Shown piece after piece: positions 1 to 7,382 of a stretch of DNA of 15,945 bases (position 1 is the first letter of the stretch; each line of letters opens with the position of its first letter). Source of the stretch: Bacteroidota bacterium (GTDB lineage Bacteria; Bacteroidota; Bacteroidia; Bacteroidales; CAJPTX01); assembly GCA_002748015.1 (NCBI GenBank), contig PDRH01000127.1, positions 1-15,945 on the forward strand. Direction: 5' to 3'. A program made the translations under genes and the position numbers. The notes under the pieces are model-generated. The model had not been told where the DNA came from and did not search any database. It worked only from the letters and a program-made list of their open reading frames with translations.

Positions 1-98
1 TCTGCTGGTTGGCTATACTTCTCTACGCGCTCGCAGAACTCCCTGGCAATGACGACGAACTCTAGGGCCCAGCTGGCGTATACGGTGTCCTTTTCCAA
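1..98 (-). CDS. N-terminus of a small protein, possibly DUF5063 family (partial)
   Basis: The minus strand reads open from a TTG at 96-98 to the left edge of the window, giving about 32 residues that begin MEKDTVYASWALEFVVIARE and continue FCERVEKYSQPA. An in-frame TAA lies four codons before the TTG and no ATG or GTG lies between, so TTG is the only start available. A TAnnTTTG promoter box sits 24 nt upstream, which fits a short untranslated leader. The amphipathic start with an EF(V/C)xxAxEFC pattern resembles my memory of Bacteroidota DUF5063 proteins, whose function is unknown. That family assignment is weak because most of the protein lies outside the window; the coding call itself is firmer. 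Confidence 0.5.
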   Translation of the reverse strand, partial: MEKDTVYASWALEFVVIAREFCERVEKYSQPA

Positions 99-121
99 AC
101 TCTTTGCGCTTTAGTTTGTCG

Positions 122-129
122 CAAAGGTA
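122..129 (-). promoter_or_regulatory. Bacteroidota -7 promoter box (TACCTTTG)
   Basis: On the minus strand this reads TACCTTTG, a perfect match to the TAnnTTTG -7 element used by the primary sigma factor of Bacteroidota. It lies 24 nt before the TTG start of the partial gene at the left edge. I see no clear -33 TTG element. Confidence 0.55.
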
Positions 130-168
130 AGCAATTGGTGGCATTTGCCATTTCTGGGGGGCTTGGGA

Positions 169-1827
169 CTACTGCAGCTCCTCGCTGGTCCACTCCATCT
201 GGCCTCTGGTCTCCTGGCGGGTATCGATGCTCACGCCGATGAGGGTGATTTGCTTTCCCTGCCCCAGGTATGGGCTTGCGTAGCCCTGCTTCTTTATCTG
301 GGCGAGGGCATCCTGGGCGGTGTACTCCATGGGGCCGACCTTCAGCTCGAAGATGAAGATCTTGTCGCCGATTTGCACTTCGACATCCGATCGCCCCTTG
401 AGGGAGTGGACCTCCGTGCGTACCATCATGCCCAGCGCGCTGAACCAGGCGTAGAGCGCCGTTTGGAATAGCTCTTCGTATAGCCCCTCGCGGGTATCGC
501 CCCCCTCCTTCTCTATCTTCTTGCGGGCGACGGTGCTATAGGCCACCCCTGCCATCAGCCCCTGGAGGCGGTCCATCGCTTGCGGCAGGTTGCCGAAGTC
601 GAGGCTCGCGATGAAGGGGGCGGTATTGCCGGAGTCGTCCCGCCCGCTCCCGTAGAGTGGCACAACCACGCGCCAGAAGGCGGTGCGTACCTCGTGGTTC
701 GGGAATGTAAGCTGCACGGCATCCGTCATCACCCTGTAGTCTATCAGCGTAAGGTAGCCCGACTGGAAGAGCAGGGGGATGGGGTTCTTCCTCGTTATGT
801 CCATGCACTTGAGGTCCTCATAGGTGCTGCTAACCGGCTGCTGAAGCAAGGAGAAATCGTAGTCGTAGGTGGGGAAGACGGTGGCCAGCAGGGCGCTCGT
901 ACCCGTACTCGCCCAGAAGCCCTCCAGCCGACAGGCATCGAATGCAAAGATGATGCTCTGGGGGTTGTAGACATGCACATCGCGCTCGGTGAAGCGGTAG
1001 CCGTCGTACTTCTCGCGGAGCTTGGCGACCATGCCATCGAAATCGAGCCTATACCGCTCGGCTATGCGGTTTATCTCCTCGGTGAAGTTCTCGAGCAGCT
1101 CCTCCTCCGTAATCCCGAAGAGGGTGGCGTACTTGGGGTCGAAGCTCAGGTTGCGCAATTGGTTGATGCCGCTGAATAGACTGAGGTCGTTGAACTGGGT
1201 GATGCCCGTGATGACTACCAGGCGTAGCTGCTCGGTACACTCTTTAATCACCTTGTAGAAGCCCCGCAATTCGCGCTTGTAGAATTGGTGTAGCTCCTGC
1301 TGGTCAGGGTGGAGGGTGTCGGTGAGCGGATTGTCGTACTCGTCCACGAGGATGACGGGCCTGCGGCCTGTCTGCTCGTAGGCCGTGAGGATTAGACGCT
1401 TGAAGCGCTCGTCGATGGGGGCATCGCTCTCCAGCCCGTAGGGTTCGCTATACCGGAGGAGGAAGCCGTTGAGTATTTCGTAGACATCATTCTTGCCATT
1501 GAAGCTGGATGCTGAGAAGCCGAAGACGAACACAGGGTGCTTGACCCACTCGGTCTCCCCGGCGGCCTGCCGTTTCTGCTCCACCTTTAGCCCCTCGAAG
1601 AGGTCTCCCCGGCCCTCGAAGTAGCTCTTGAGGGTGCTGATCATGAGGCTTTTGCCGAAGCGGCGGGGGCGGGCGTAGAACTGGACCTTGGCATCATGGA
1701 CCATCTCCCAGATAAGGTCTGTCTTGTCTACGTAGGCGTAGCCATCCTTGCGCATTTCCTCGAAGCTCTGAATGGCGCAGGGCAGCTTGCCCCACCAGAT
1801 TTTTCCCCTGTCTTGCTCTCGTTTCAT
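169..1827 (-). CDS. AAA-ATPase-like / PD-(D/E)XK nuclease superfamily protein
   Basis: This 552-residue protein has the two-part layout of the AAA-ATPase-like (PF09820) plus PD-(D/E)XK (PF08011) family, common in gut and oral Bacteroidota. The N-terminal half carries a P-loop variant RPRRFGKS (residues 53-60) and a Walker B strand VILVDEYD (about 158-165). The C-terminal half carries nuclease-fold residues: D481, the E494-L-K496 pair, and a following QxxxY helix. Both active-site sets look intact and the length is normal for the family. The ATG is preceded by AAAAGGA at a suitable distance, and a TAnnTTTG box lies 23 nt upstream, so the start is well supported. The gene appears monocistronic. 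The biological role of the family is not established; many copies occur per genome in some lineages, and a defence or mobile-element role has been suggested but is not shown by this sequence. Confidence 0.9.
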   Translation of the reverse strand: MKREQDRGKIWWGKLPCAIQSFEEMRKDGYAYVDKTDLIWEMVHDAKVQFYARPRRFGKSLMISTLKSYFEGRGDLFEGLKVEQKRQAAGETEWVKHPVFVFGFSASSFNGKNDVYEILNGFLLRYSEPYGLESDAPIDERFKRLILTAYEQTGRRPVILVDEYDNPLTDTLHPDQQELHQFYKRELRGFYKVIKECTEQLRLVVITGITQFNDLSLFSGINQLRNLSFDPKYATLFGITEEELLENFTEEINRIAERYRLDFDGMVAKLREKYDGYRFTERDVHVYNPQSIIFAFDACRLEGFWASTGTSALLATVFPTYDYDFSLLQQPVSSTYEDLKCMDITRKNPIPLLFQSGYLTLIDYRVMTDAVQLTFPNHEVRTAFWRVVVPLYGSGRDDSGNTAPFIASLDFGNLPQAMDRLQGLMAGVAYSTVARKKIEKEGGDTREGLYEELFQTALYAWFSALGMMVRTEVHSLKGRSDVEVQIGDKIFIFELKVGPMEYTAQDALAQIKKQGYASPYLGQGKQITLIGVSIDTRQETRGQMEWTSEELQ

Positions 1828-1849
1828 AGTGTGATCCTTTTGCTCCAGG

Positions 1850-1857
1850 CAAAGGTA
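1850..1857 (-). promoter_or_regulatory. Bacteroidota -7 promoter box (TACCTTTG)
   Basis: Minus-strand TACCTTTG, matching TAnnTTTG, located 23 nt upstream of the ATG of the AAA-ATPase-like gene. No convincing -33 TTG is visible at the expected spacing. Confidence 0.6.
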
Positions 1858-1886
1858 GGGAAAAGTCGGGAATGGGGGTATGAGGA

Positions 1887-1917
1887 AGGGGCGACCACAG
1901 CTCCTGCGGTCGCCCCT
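1887..1917 (-). terminator. Hairpin terminator after the GLUG surface protein gene
   Basis: A 10-bp perfect stem (AGGGGCGACC at 1887-1896 with GGTCGCCCCT at 1908-1917) can be extended inward by CAG/CTG after one mismatch. It lies 34 nt past the stop of the large minus-strand gene and before the promoter of the next minus-strand gene. The minus-strand sequence after the stem is only modestly T-rich. The opposite strand has TTTT after the stem, so it may act in both directions. Confidence 0.6.
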
Positions 1918-1951
1918 CGGTTTTGCCCTATGGCTGGCTACTATGTATGCT

Positions 1952-4900
1952 CTACTTCTTCACGAAGCGTAGGCTCTGGCCGGCTATGCGTAGGATGTAG
2001 ATGCCGGGCTTGAGATCGGCGAGGTTTAGGTTTTCGCCAGGGGCCATGCGCTCCGTGCGGATGCCCTGGCCGTAGAGGTTGTAGACCTGTGCTTGCGTAG
2101 ACTCCTTCAGCCCCAGCACCTCGAGCCGGTCTGTGACGGGGTTGGGCGTAAGCACCAGGTTTGTAGAGGCGAGGGATACCGGCGTGTCCGTGTCGCCATC
2201 TCCATCCTCAGGGTCAGTTCCGGGTTCCTGCTCGGGGTTCTTTTCCCATATCGCCTTGAGGGTGATGTGCTGCTCTACCGGGGTGGCGAAGCTATAGGTT
2301 TCGCCGTTGAGCTGCCACTCCACGAAGGTGTAGCCCTCCCGTTGTGGAGTGCTAGGCTTGGCTACCGGCTGGCCTTTCGCCACCTTGATTGGCGCTATAG
2401 CACCATCGCCACCGTTGAGGTCAAAGCTTACGGTGTACATCAGGCGGCTGATGAGGCGTGGGTACTCGCCCGCCTTGGCGCTCCAGACCTCAGGCGAGAA
2501 GCCTTCGGGTAGGCTACCGGACTGCAGCTCAGCCTGGGTGATGGCAGTGAGCTCGCCTGCGGCGGCGGGGAAGCCCGCATTGGTCTGCGCTACGGGTTGG
2601 TCGCTCACGAAGTAGCAGTCCTGCAGGTTTACGCCCGTTTTGGGCGTTGTGCTCGAGCAGAAGGCTTTGTCCGTCAATGCCACCTCCGGCTGGCCGGGTT
2701 CTGCCAGGACTATGGAAGAGGCGGCGTAGCAAGAGGCAAAGGAGGCCTCCCCTTCAGCCCCCACGAAGCCCCCTATGCTTGTGAGGTCGTTCACCGCAGC
2801 TAATGAGGCCTGGGCGTAGCAATTCTGGGCCTCAGTATGCAGCAGGTCACCAGCGAGGCCACCGCCAAGCTCTACTATATCCTTGATGTCGCTTGACTCC
2901 ACTGCGCATCGCTCGAATTTGACTGGATACCCATCCTCCCCATGGGCCTGACCTATGAGTCCGCCAGCTTTGCCCAGCTTGTGGCGCTGGGCGAGCGGGA
3001 TGCCGTCCCAGCCCGCAATGCTTGACGCACGAACAGTACACCCTGCAATGGTGATATTCGTGCCGAAAGCTATACCTATGAGCCCGCCGACTTTTCCCTT
3101 GGCCGTAATGGTGGCACCCTCCACGGTGCAATTCTCAACCTTCCCGCTTATTGCAATGTTGCCGACCAGAGCACCTATAGCTTTTTTACCCCTAACCGTG
3201 GGGGAGATGAGGAGGACATTCTTCACGCTAGCCCCCTCGGTGATAACGCCGAATAGGCCAAGCTCTTGCGCATTATGCCCCGGGTCGATGAATAGGTTCT
3301 CTATCCGGTAGCCCTGCCCATCGTAGTAGCCCTTGAAGGCTTCCTTGCCTGGGCCTATGGGGCTAAAGCCGTAGGGCTTGTTCTCAAACCCAAGATTATT
3401 ACCTGTTACCGGGTCATACTTTGTCTTCGGGCCGATATTCCAGTTCTTGGTCTCGCTGGCATCGATGTCGGCCACCTGCTGGAAGTAGACACCCTTGGTC
3501 TGTGCCGAGGTGAGCAGGGACATCCACTTGAGATCCTGCAGGGTGGCAATCTGGTAGGGGTCGCTCTTTGTGCCGTTGCCCTGTGGGCGGATTTGGGTGG
3601 CGAGGTCGCTCCGCAGGATGGGGGTTGCGATGTTGGCCGCGGGGGCGCCGATGCTCCAGATGGAGGAGAAGTAGAAGCCATCGTACTGCGTTTCATCCGT
3701 TTTTTTGTCGGGTGCAATGAGCGTTGCGGGCATCCCCTTGCCCTGGTTGTCTGGCGTGTCCTCGCTGACGTGGTAGCAGTGCTCGAATAGAGGTTCGGTG
3801 ATACCGGTCTCCGTCTCCCGGTTCATGAAGATGACGTAGGGGCGTAGCAGGTCGGATGTCCCCGAGATGGTGGCGTCGCAGTAGGTGTTTTGGCACTTGA
3901 ACTTGTTGGGTGCGTTGGTATACTGGTCGGAGAAGCCGATGAATCCGGCGGTGGTGGAGTTGCTAGTGGTCGGTCCGGCAATGCTCCCTGTGGCGTAGCA
4001 GTCCGTGATGAGTACATCGTTGAGCTTTGCCAGCTCGCCCACCAGGCCACCCACGTGGCTCGCCTCTCCGGTCATGTCGCTAGCCTTTATCGTGCTACCG
4101 ACGGCGGAGCAGTTCTCGAGGCTGATGTTCTCCGTGGCGTAGCCCACGAGGCCACCGATGCTGGCCGGGGTGGGGGTGCTGCCCATGTCGATGCTAAGCC
4201 CCTGCACGCCGCATAGATTGAGGCTACCCTTTGCGGGGTCTGAGCCATCCTTTTTCCCCATGAGCCGCCCGCAGAGGCCGCCGGCGTAGATGGCCTCATC
4301 GCCCGTTGGAGCCTCGGTGAAGCTGATGCTGATGGAGGTGTTCTCGACGGTGCAGTCCAGGAGGGGGCTTGCCTGGGGGATACCCGCAGTATTCTCAGCG
4401 GCTATTTTGCCGAATGCGCCACCTATGCTGACGGGCTTCATCATTGTACCGCCATTGGTAGGACGCCCCGCCTTCTTACCTTTGGCACGGATTTCGCAGC
4501 TGCGCACGTAGCACCGCTCTACGGATGCGTTCCCCGCTAGCTCTCCCGCTATGATACCGATTGACGAACCGTTCTCATTGAGGCTCTGCACGTCGATTAG
4601 GCAGTCCTCCACTGCCACACCGCGCAGCGTCGTCCCGTCGAGTAGCCGACCCGAAATGAGGCCAGTCTTCAGCCCATAGAACTCCTTTTGGGATGAAAGT
4701 TCTATCCGGCACCGCCGCATGGTGATGCCCTCCAGCTCGAAGCCGTCTGTCGATGAGGTGAATAGTCCTCCCGTCCCCGACTCGTCCTCAGCTCTGATTA
4801 TGGAGCAGTCCTCGACCACGAGGTTCTCTACGTGGCCAGTGAGCTCCGTGAAAATGCCCATACCCTGACTCAGGCTGTACCACAAGTTCTGGTCTGTAAG

Positions 4901-6253
4901 GTGCACATTCCGAACGGCATGCCCATTCCCCTTGTAGTCCCCGGTAAAAAATGGGAGGAAGCCGGGGTCGCCCTGGCAGTCGATGTCGGCCGTCTGGGAG
5001 ACGTACAGGGTCTCGGGGAGAATCTCGTGTTTGCCTATGTCATTGGCGATGCGCAGCGGCCTTAGCTCCTCGTAGTTAGCAAGCGTGTAGGGGTGATTGG
5101 CATTGCTGCGCACGAGGCGGCGGAAGTCCTCCAGCTGGGCTACCCAGACCACCTGGGGGAAGCCCCCGTTGGGGATGAGCCAGGAGGCTACCCTAAACCA
5201 TAGCTTTTCTGAAGCAAGCTCTATCTCCTCGGCCTTCTCCTTGGTCAGCTGGTCTAGCCCCTCAATAAGGGTCAGTGGGTCGGGAGACGATGTGGGGAAG
5301 GCCACCTTAAGCTTGGCGTAGAGCGCAGGGGGCATAAACTGCTTACCTGCAATTGTAGCCGCATCCGTATAGAGGCATTTTCCCCCGCACATGTCGCCGC
5401 TCCCATCGGTGAACTCGAAGGCCCCCGAGATGAGGCTTATCGACGCCGGATAGCTAAAGTCCAGCCGGAACTCCTTTCCTGGGGTAGATGCGGGCTGCTT
5501 GAGGTTTATGCGCGTGCTCATGGGGTAGGTTATCCCGATAGCCGGCTCGCATTGCGTATCATTGATGGTCAGCCCGCACTCGGGTCCACCCGCCGCTATG
5601 CTCCCTGGGCTTAGCGTAACATCCATCTGGCCATCCGCCTCGCAGAGCTGAATCTTCGTATTACCACTGCCATTTGAACCCACAATGGCACCGATGCGAT
5701 TTACCCCCTTTAGCCCGCTTATGGTGATGTCCGCCACTATGCGGCAGTTGGGCTTGGTGTATATGAGCGCCACCTCTCCGTCATTCGTTCTGCCTGCGAG
5801 GATTCCCGCGTTGACAGCCGCATCGTGGCTTACTGTGATCCGGGCATTGTCGAAGACCAGGGAGCGGATGATCGCCTTCTTAAGGTCGCCAAAGAGGCCC
5901 AGGAGCTCTCCATCCGCGCCGGTGCTGGCCAGCTTGAGGTCCTTAATCTCGTAGAGCTGGCCGTTGTAGTATCCCTTGAAGGGGAATTCACTCGTGCCTA
6001 TGGGTACGAAGTCCGCGCCTATGGTGATGTCGGCCGTCTGCTGGTAGTGTGCTGTCTCGTAGCCGCTTGCCCCATCGGCGATGGCCTTGGATAGCGCCTT
6101 CAGGTCCTCGTAGGTACCGATGAGGTAGGGGGATGCCTCCGTCCCATCGCCGCCCGAGAAGTTGAATCTCCCCATCTGCGCATGGCTCAGACTTGCGTGC
6201 AGGAGCAGCCCGCAGAGGAGGGTGTAGCCTACTAATCGTCTTAGTCTTTTCAT
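1952..6253 (-). CDS. Secreted GLUG-repeat surface protein with T9SS C-terminal sorting domain
   Basis: This 1433-residue protein is probably exported and anchored at the cell surface by the type IX secretion system. Residues 1-25 are a signal peptide (MKRLRR, a hydrophobic core, then SHA before Q26). Two large modules follow, each opening with a G(D/N)GT..(S/D)PY.I.T..DL motif (near residue 35 and residue 893) and continuing as GLUG-type repeats (GG(L/F)(V/I)G.., then .N/DC.V..) typical of beta-helix adhesins. Residues 1273-1338 form an InlB/Listeria-Bacteroides repeat (FDLNGG ... GYTFVEW ... LKAIWEK). A D/E/P-rich linker follows. Residues 1364-1433 are a Por secretion tail (LTPNPV ... VYNLYGQ ... 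LKPGIYILRI ... FVKK). An in-frame ATG 72 codons upstream gives no signal sequence, so the ATG at 6251-6253 is chosen. Ligand unknown; adhesion is an inference from architecture. Confidence 0.92.
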   Translation of the reverse strand: MKRLRRLVGYTLLCGLLLHASLSHAQMGRFNFSGGDGTEASPYLIGTYEDLKALSKAIADGASGYETAHYQQTADITIGADFVPIGTSEFPFKGYYNGQLYEIKDLKLASTGADGELLGLFGDLKKAIIRSLVFDNARITVSHDAAVNAGILAGRTNDGEVALIYTKPNCRIVADITISGLKGVNRIGAIVGSNGSGNTKIQLCEADGQMDVTLSPGSIAAGGPECGLTINDTQCEPAIGITYPMSTRINLKQPASTPGKEFRLDFSYPASISLISGAFEFTDGSGDMCGGKCLYTDAATIAGKQFMPPALYAKLKVAFPTSSPDPLTLIEGLDQLTKEKAEEIELASEKLWFRVASWLIPNGGFPQVVWVAQLEDFRRLVRSNANHPYTLANYEELRPLRIANDIGKHEILPETLYVSQTADIDCQGDPGFLPFFTGDYKGNGHAVRNVHLTDQNLWYSLSQGMGIFTELTGHVENLVVEDCSIIRAEDESGTGGLFTSSTDGFELEGITMRRCRIELSSQKEFYGLKTGLISGRLLDGTTLRGVAVEDCLIDVQSLNENGSSIGIIAGELAGNASVERCYVRSCEIRAKGKKAGRPTNGGTMMKPVSIGGAFGKIAAENTAGIPQASPLLDCTVENTSISISFTEAPTGDEAIYAGGLCGRLMGKKDGSDPAKGSLNLCGVQGLSIDMGSTPTPASIGGLVGYATENISLENCSAVGSTIKASDMTGEASHVGGLVGELAKLNDVLITDCYATGSIAGPTTSNSTTAGFIGFSDQYTNAPNKFKCQNTYCDATISGTSDLLRPYVIFMNRETETGITEPLFEHCYHVSEDTPDNQGKGMPATLIAPDKKTDETQYDGFYFSSIWSIGAPAANIATPILRSDLATQIRPQGNGTKSDPYQIATLQDLKWMSLLTSAQTKGVYFQQVADIDASETKNWNIGPKTKYDPVTGNNLGFENKPYGFSPIGPGKEAFKGYYDGQGYRIENLFIDPGHNAQELGLFGVITEGASVKNVLLISPTVRGKKAIGALVGNIAISGKVENCTVEGATITAKGKVGGLIGIAFGTNITIAGCTVRASSIAGWDGIPLAQRHKLGKAGGLIGQAHGEDGYPVKFERCAVESSDIKDIVELGGGLAGDLLHTEAQNCYAQASLAAVNDLTSIGGFVGAEGEASFASCYAASSIVLAEPGQPEVALTDKAFCSSTTPKTGVNLQDCYFVSDQPVAQTNAGFPAAAGELTAITQAELQSGSLPEGFSPEVWSAKAGEYPRLISRLMYTVSFDLNGGDGAIAPIKVAKGQPVAKPSTPQREGYTFVEWQLNGETYSFATPVEQHITLKAIWEKNPEQEPGTDPEDGDGDTDTPVSLASTNLVLTPNPVTDRLEVLGLKESTQAQVYNLYGQGIRTERMAPGENLNLADLKPGIYILRIAGQSLRFVKK

Positions 6254-6276
6254 GATACTATATTTTTGGTGTACAA

Positions 6277-6327
6277 AAAAGCCCCCTACGCCTTGGCGCA
6301 GAGAGCCGTATCTCGCTATGGGCTTTT
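6277..6327 (-). promoter_or_regulatory. Terminator-like hairpin in the 5' leader of the GLUG gene (possible attenuator)
   Basis: In the minus-strand leader, AAAAGCCC (6327-6320) can pair with GGGCTTTT (6284-6277), and the 3' arm continues as a run of six T. The roughly 35-nt interior can form a smaller GAGA/TCTC hairpin. The 3' arm ends about 24 nt before the start codon. The shape is that of an intrinsic terminator placed between promoter and gene, suggesting attenuation or a leader RNA. The loop is long, so the fold could be fortuitous. Confidence 0.35.
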
Positions 6328-6474
6328 GCAGAGCGGGGTTTGGTAGACCTGAATTCTGCTGATTTGTCATTGAGTCGTTGGGATAGGCGAAATTCTGCGT
6401 ATACTCTTGATGGATACGCCATATTTGCATCCCATACGCTCTGTTAATATGTTTTGCCTTGCCCTCCATGCGGG

Positions 6475-6482
6475 CAAAGATA
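6475..6482 (-). promoter_or_regulatory. Bacteroidota -7 promoter box (TATCTTTG) for the GLUG gene
   Basis: Minus-strand TATCTTTG matches TAnnTTTG. It lies 221 nt upstream of the chosen start of the surface protein, implying an untranslated leader of about 210 nt. No other consensus box was found closer to the start. Confidence 0.5.
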
Positions 6483-6516
6483 GCAAAATATTTAAACTCG
6501 GAAGAGTAAAGATGGG

Positions 6517-7239
6517 TTAATTCGGAAGTGTTAGGTGCTGGGCTAGCGCCCTGTAGGTGTCCTGGGCGGAGCGGCAGGTTTCTATGAGGTATTCACGCAC
6601 GCGGGGGTATTCGGCCAGCCCACGGTAGTAGAAGAACTTGTGGTCCTCCTCGATGATGAAGGGTATTTCCCCGTGGCGTAGGCATTCCTTGAACATGATG
6701 AGCCGGCCCACGCGCCCGTTGCCGTCCTGGAAGGGGTGTATGCGCTCAAAGTGGTAGTGGAAATCGACGATGGTCAGGAAGTCAGGCTCTTCGGTGGCAG
6801 TATATTCGGCGAGCATTTCTCGCATGCACTCGCCGACCTCTGCGGGTGGGCAGGTTTCCAGACCACCGACCATATTGGCGCGTTGCTTGTAGCCGCCGAT
6901 GCTAAACCATGCTAGGCGCGATTGGCTGGTATTCTGCTTCAGCAGGCGATGCATGGTCTTGATGTGCTCCTCGCATAGCGGCTCGGTGGCGACCGAAAGC
7001 ATGTAGTCGAAGCAGGCGAAGTGGTTGACGGTTTCGAGGATGTCGTCCACCCTGGCGGTTTCCTCGCCCTGGGGTAGGAAGAGGGTGTTGGTCTCGTAGA
7101 TGTAGCGAGTCTGGTCCTCTGAGAGCAGGCTACCCTCCATGCGGTTCGTGTTGTAGCTTAGCTTTATCTGCGTTTGGTGGTAGAGCCCCCCCTTGGCTCG
7201 CCGGCGCATTTCGTCGCATAGTACACCCAGGATATCCAT
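6517..7239 (-). CDS. Fic domain protein, class II (probable protein AMP-transferase)
   Basis: This 240-residue Fic protein probably transfers AMP from ATP to hydroxyl groups of target proteins. The catalytic motif HPFQDGNGRVGR spans residues 168-179 with the catalytic His168 and all loop residues intact. An N-terminal inhibitory motif TNRMEG (residues 31-36) fits the class II (S/T)xxxE(G/N) pattern, whose Glu blocks ATP binding until relieved. I start the gene at the ATG at 7237-7239 (MDILGVL): a TAnnTTTG box at 7267-7274 lies within the longer open frame that begins at 7311, and AAGAAGGA precedes the chosen ATG. There is no C-terminal winged helix, unlike the second Fic protein in this window. 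No antitoxin-like small gene adjoins it. It is divergent from atpD. The target is unknown. Confidence 0.9.
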   Translation of the reverse strand: MDILGVLCDEMRRRAKGGLYHQTQIKLSYNTNRMEGSLLSEDQTRYIYETNTLFLPQGEETARVDDILETVNHFACFDYMLSVATEPLCEEHIKTMHRLLKQNTSQSRLAWFSIGGYKQRANMVGGLETCPPAEVGECMREMLAEYTATEEPDFLTIVDFHYHFERIHPFQDGNGRVGRLIMFKECLRHGEIPFIIEEDHKFFYYRGLAEYPRVREYLIETCRSAQDTYRALAQHLTLPN

Positions 7240-7266
7240 ATAGGCTTCCTTCTTAGTTTCTGCTGG

Positions 7267-7274
7267 CAAAGGTA
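7267..7274 (-). promoter_or_regulatory. Bacteroidota -7 promoter box (TACCTTTG) for the first fic gene
   Basis: Minus-strand TACCTTTG lies 27 nt upstream of the ATG at 7239. A TTTTG on the same strand at 7302-7298 could serve as the -33 element, although the 23-nt gap is slightly longer than the usual 19-21. Confidence 0.6.
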
Positions 7275-7335
7275 GGAAAAACTCCAGGGCATACCCCCAA
7301 AATCCGCACAACTACCCAACCTACGAATATTTTTG

Positions 7336-7343
7336 TACATTTG
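7336..7343 (+). promoter_or_regulatory. Bacteroidota -7 promoter box (TACATTTG) for atpDC
   Basis: Plus-strand TACATTTG matches TAnnTTTG and lies 39 nt before the atpD ATG. It is 61 nt from the opposing box of the divergent fic gene. No clear -33 TTG is visible. Confidence 0.55.
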
Positions 7344-7382
7344 CGCAACCTAAGAATTTCATACATAGCCTGTAAACTAGAT

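Noticed and set aside
130..168. Terminator after the AAA-ATPase-like gene
   Set aside because: TGGCA/TGCCA is only a 5-bp inverted repeat with a 2-nt loop and no T-run in the right place, so it is not supportable.
580..1179. 199-residue open frame on the plus strand inside the AAA-ATPase-like gene
   Set aside because: It is fully antisense to a well-supported gene, has no recognisable domain and no promoter or ribosome site; long antisense frames are expected in GC-rich DNA.
6254..6469. N-terminal extension of the GLUG protein from an upstream ATG
   Set aside because: The 72 extra residues contain no signal sequence and would bury a clear signal peptide inside the protein; the upstream ATG is also only about 6 nt from the -7 box.
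7240..7311. Longer start for the first Fic protein
   Set aside because: The extra 24 codons overlap a strong TAnnTTTG box, and a good ribosome site precedes the inner ATG at 7239.
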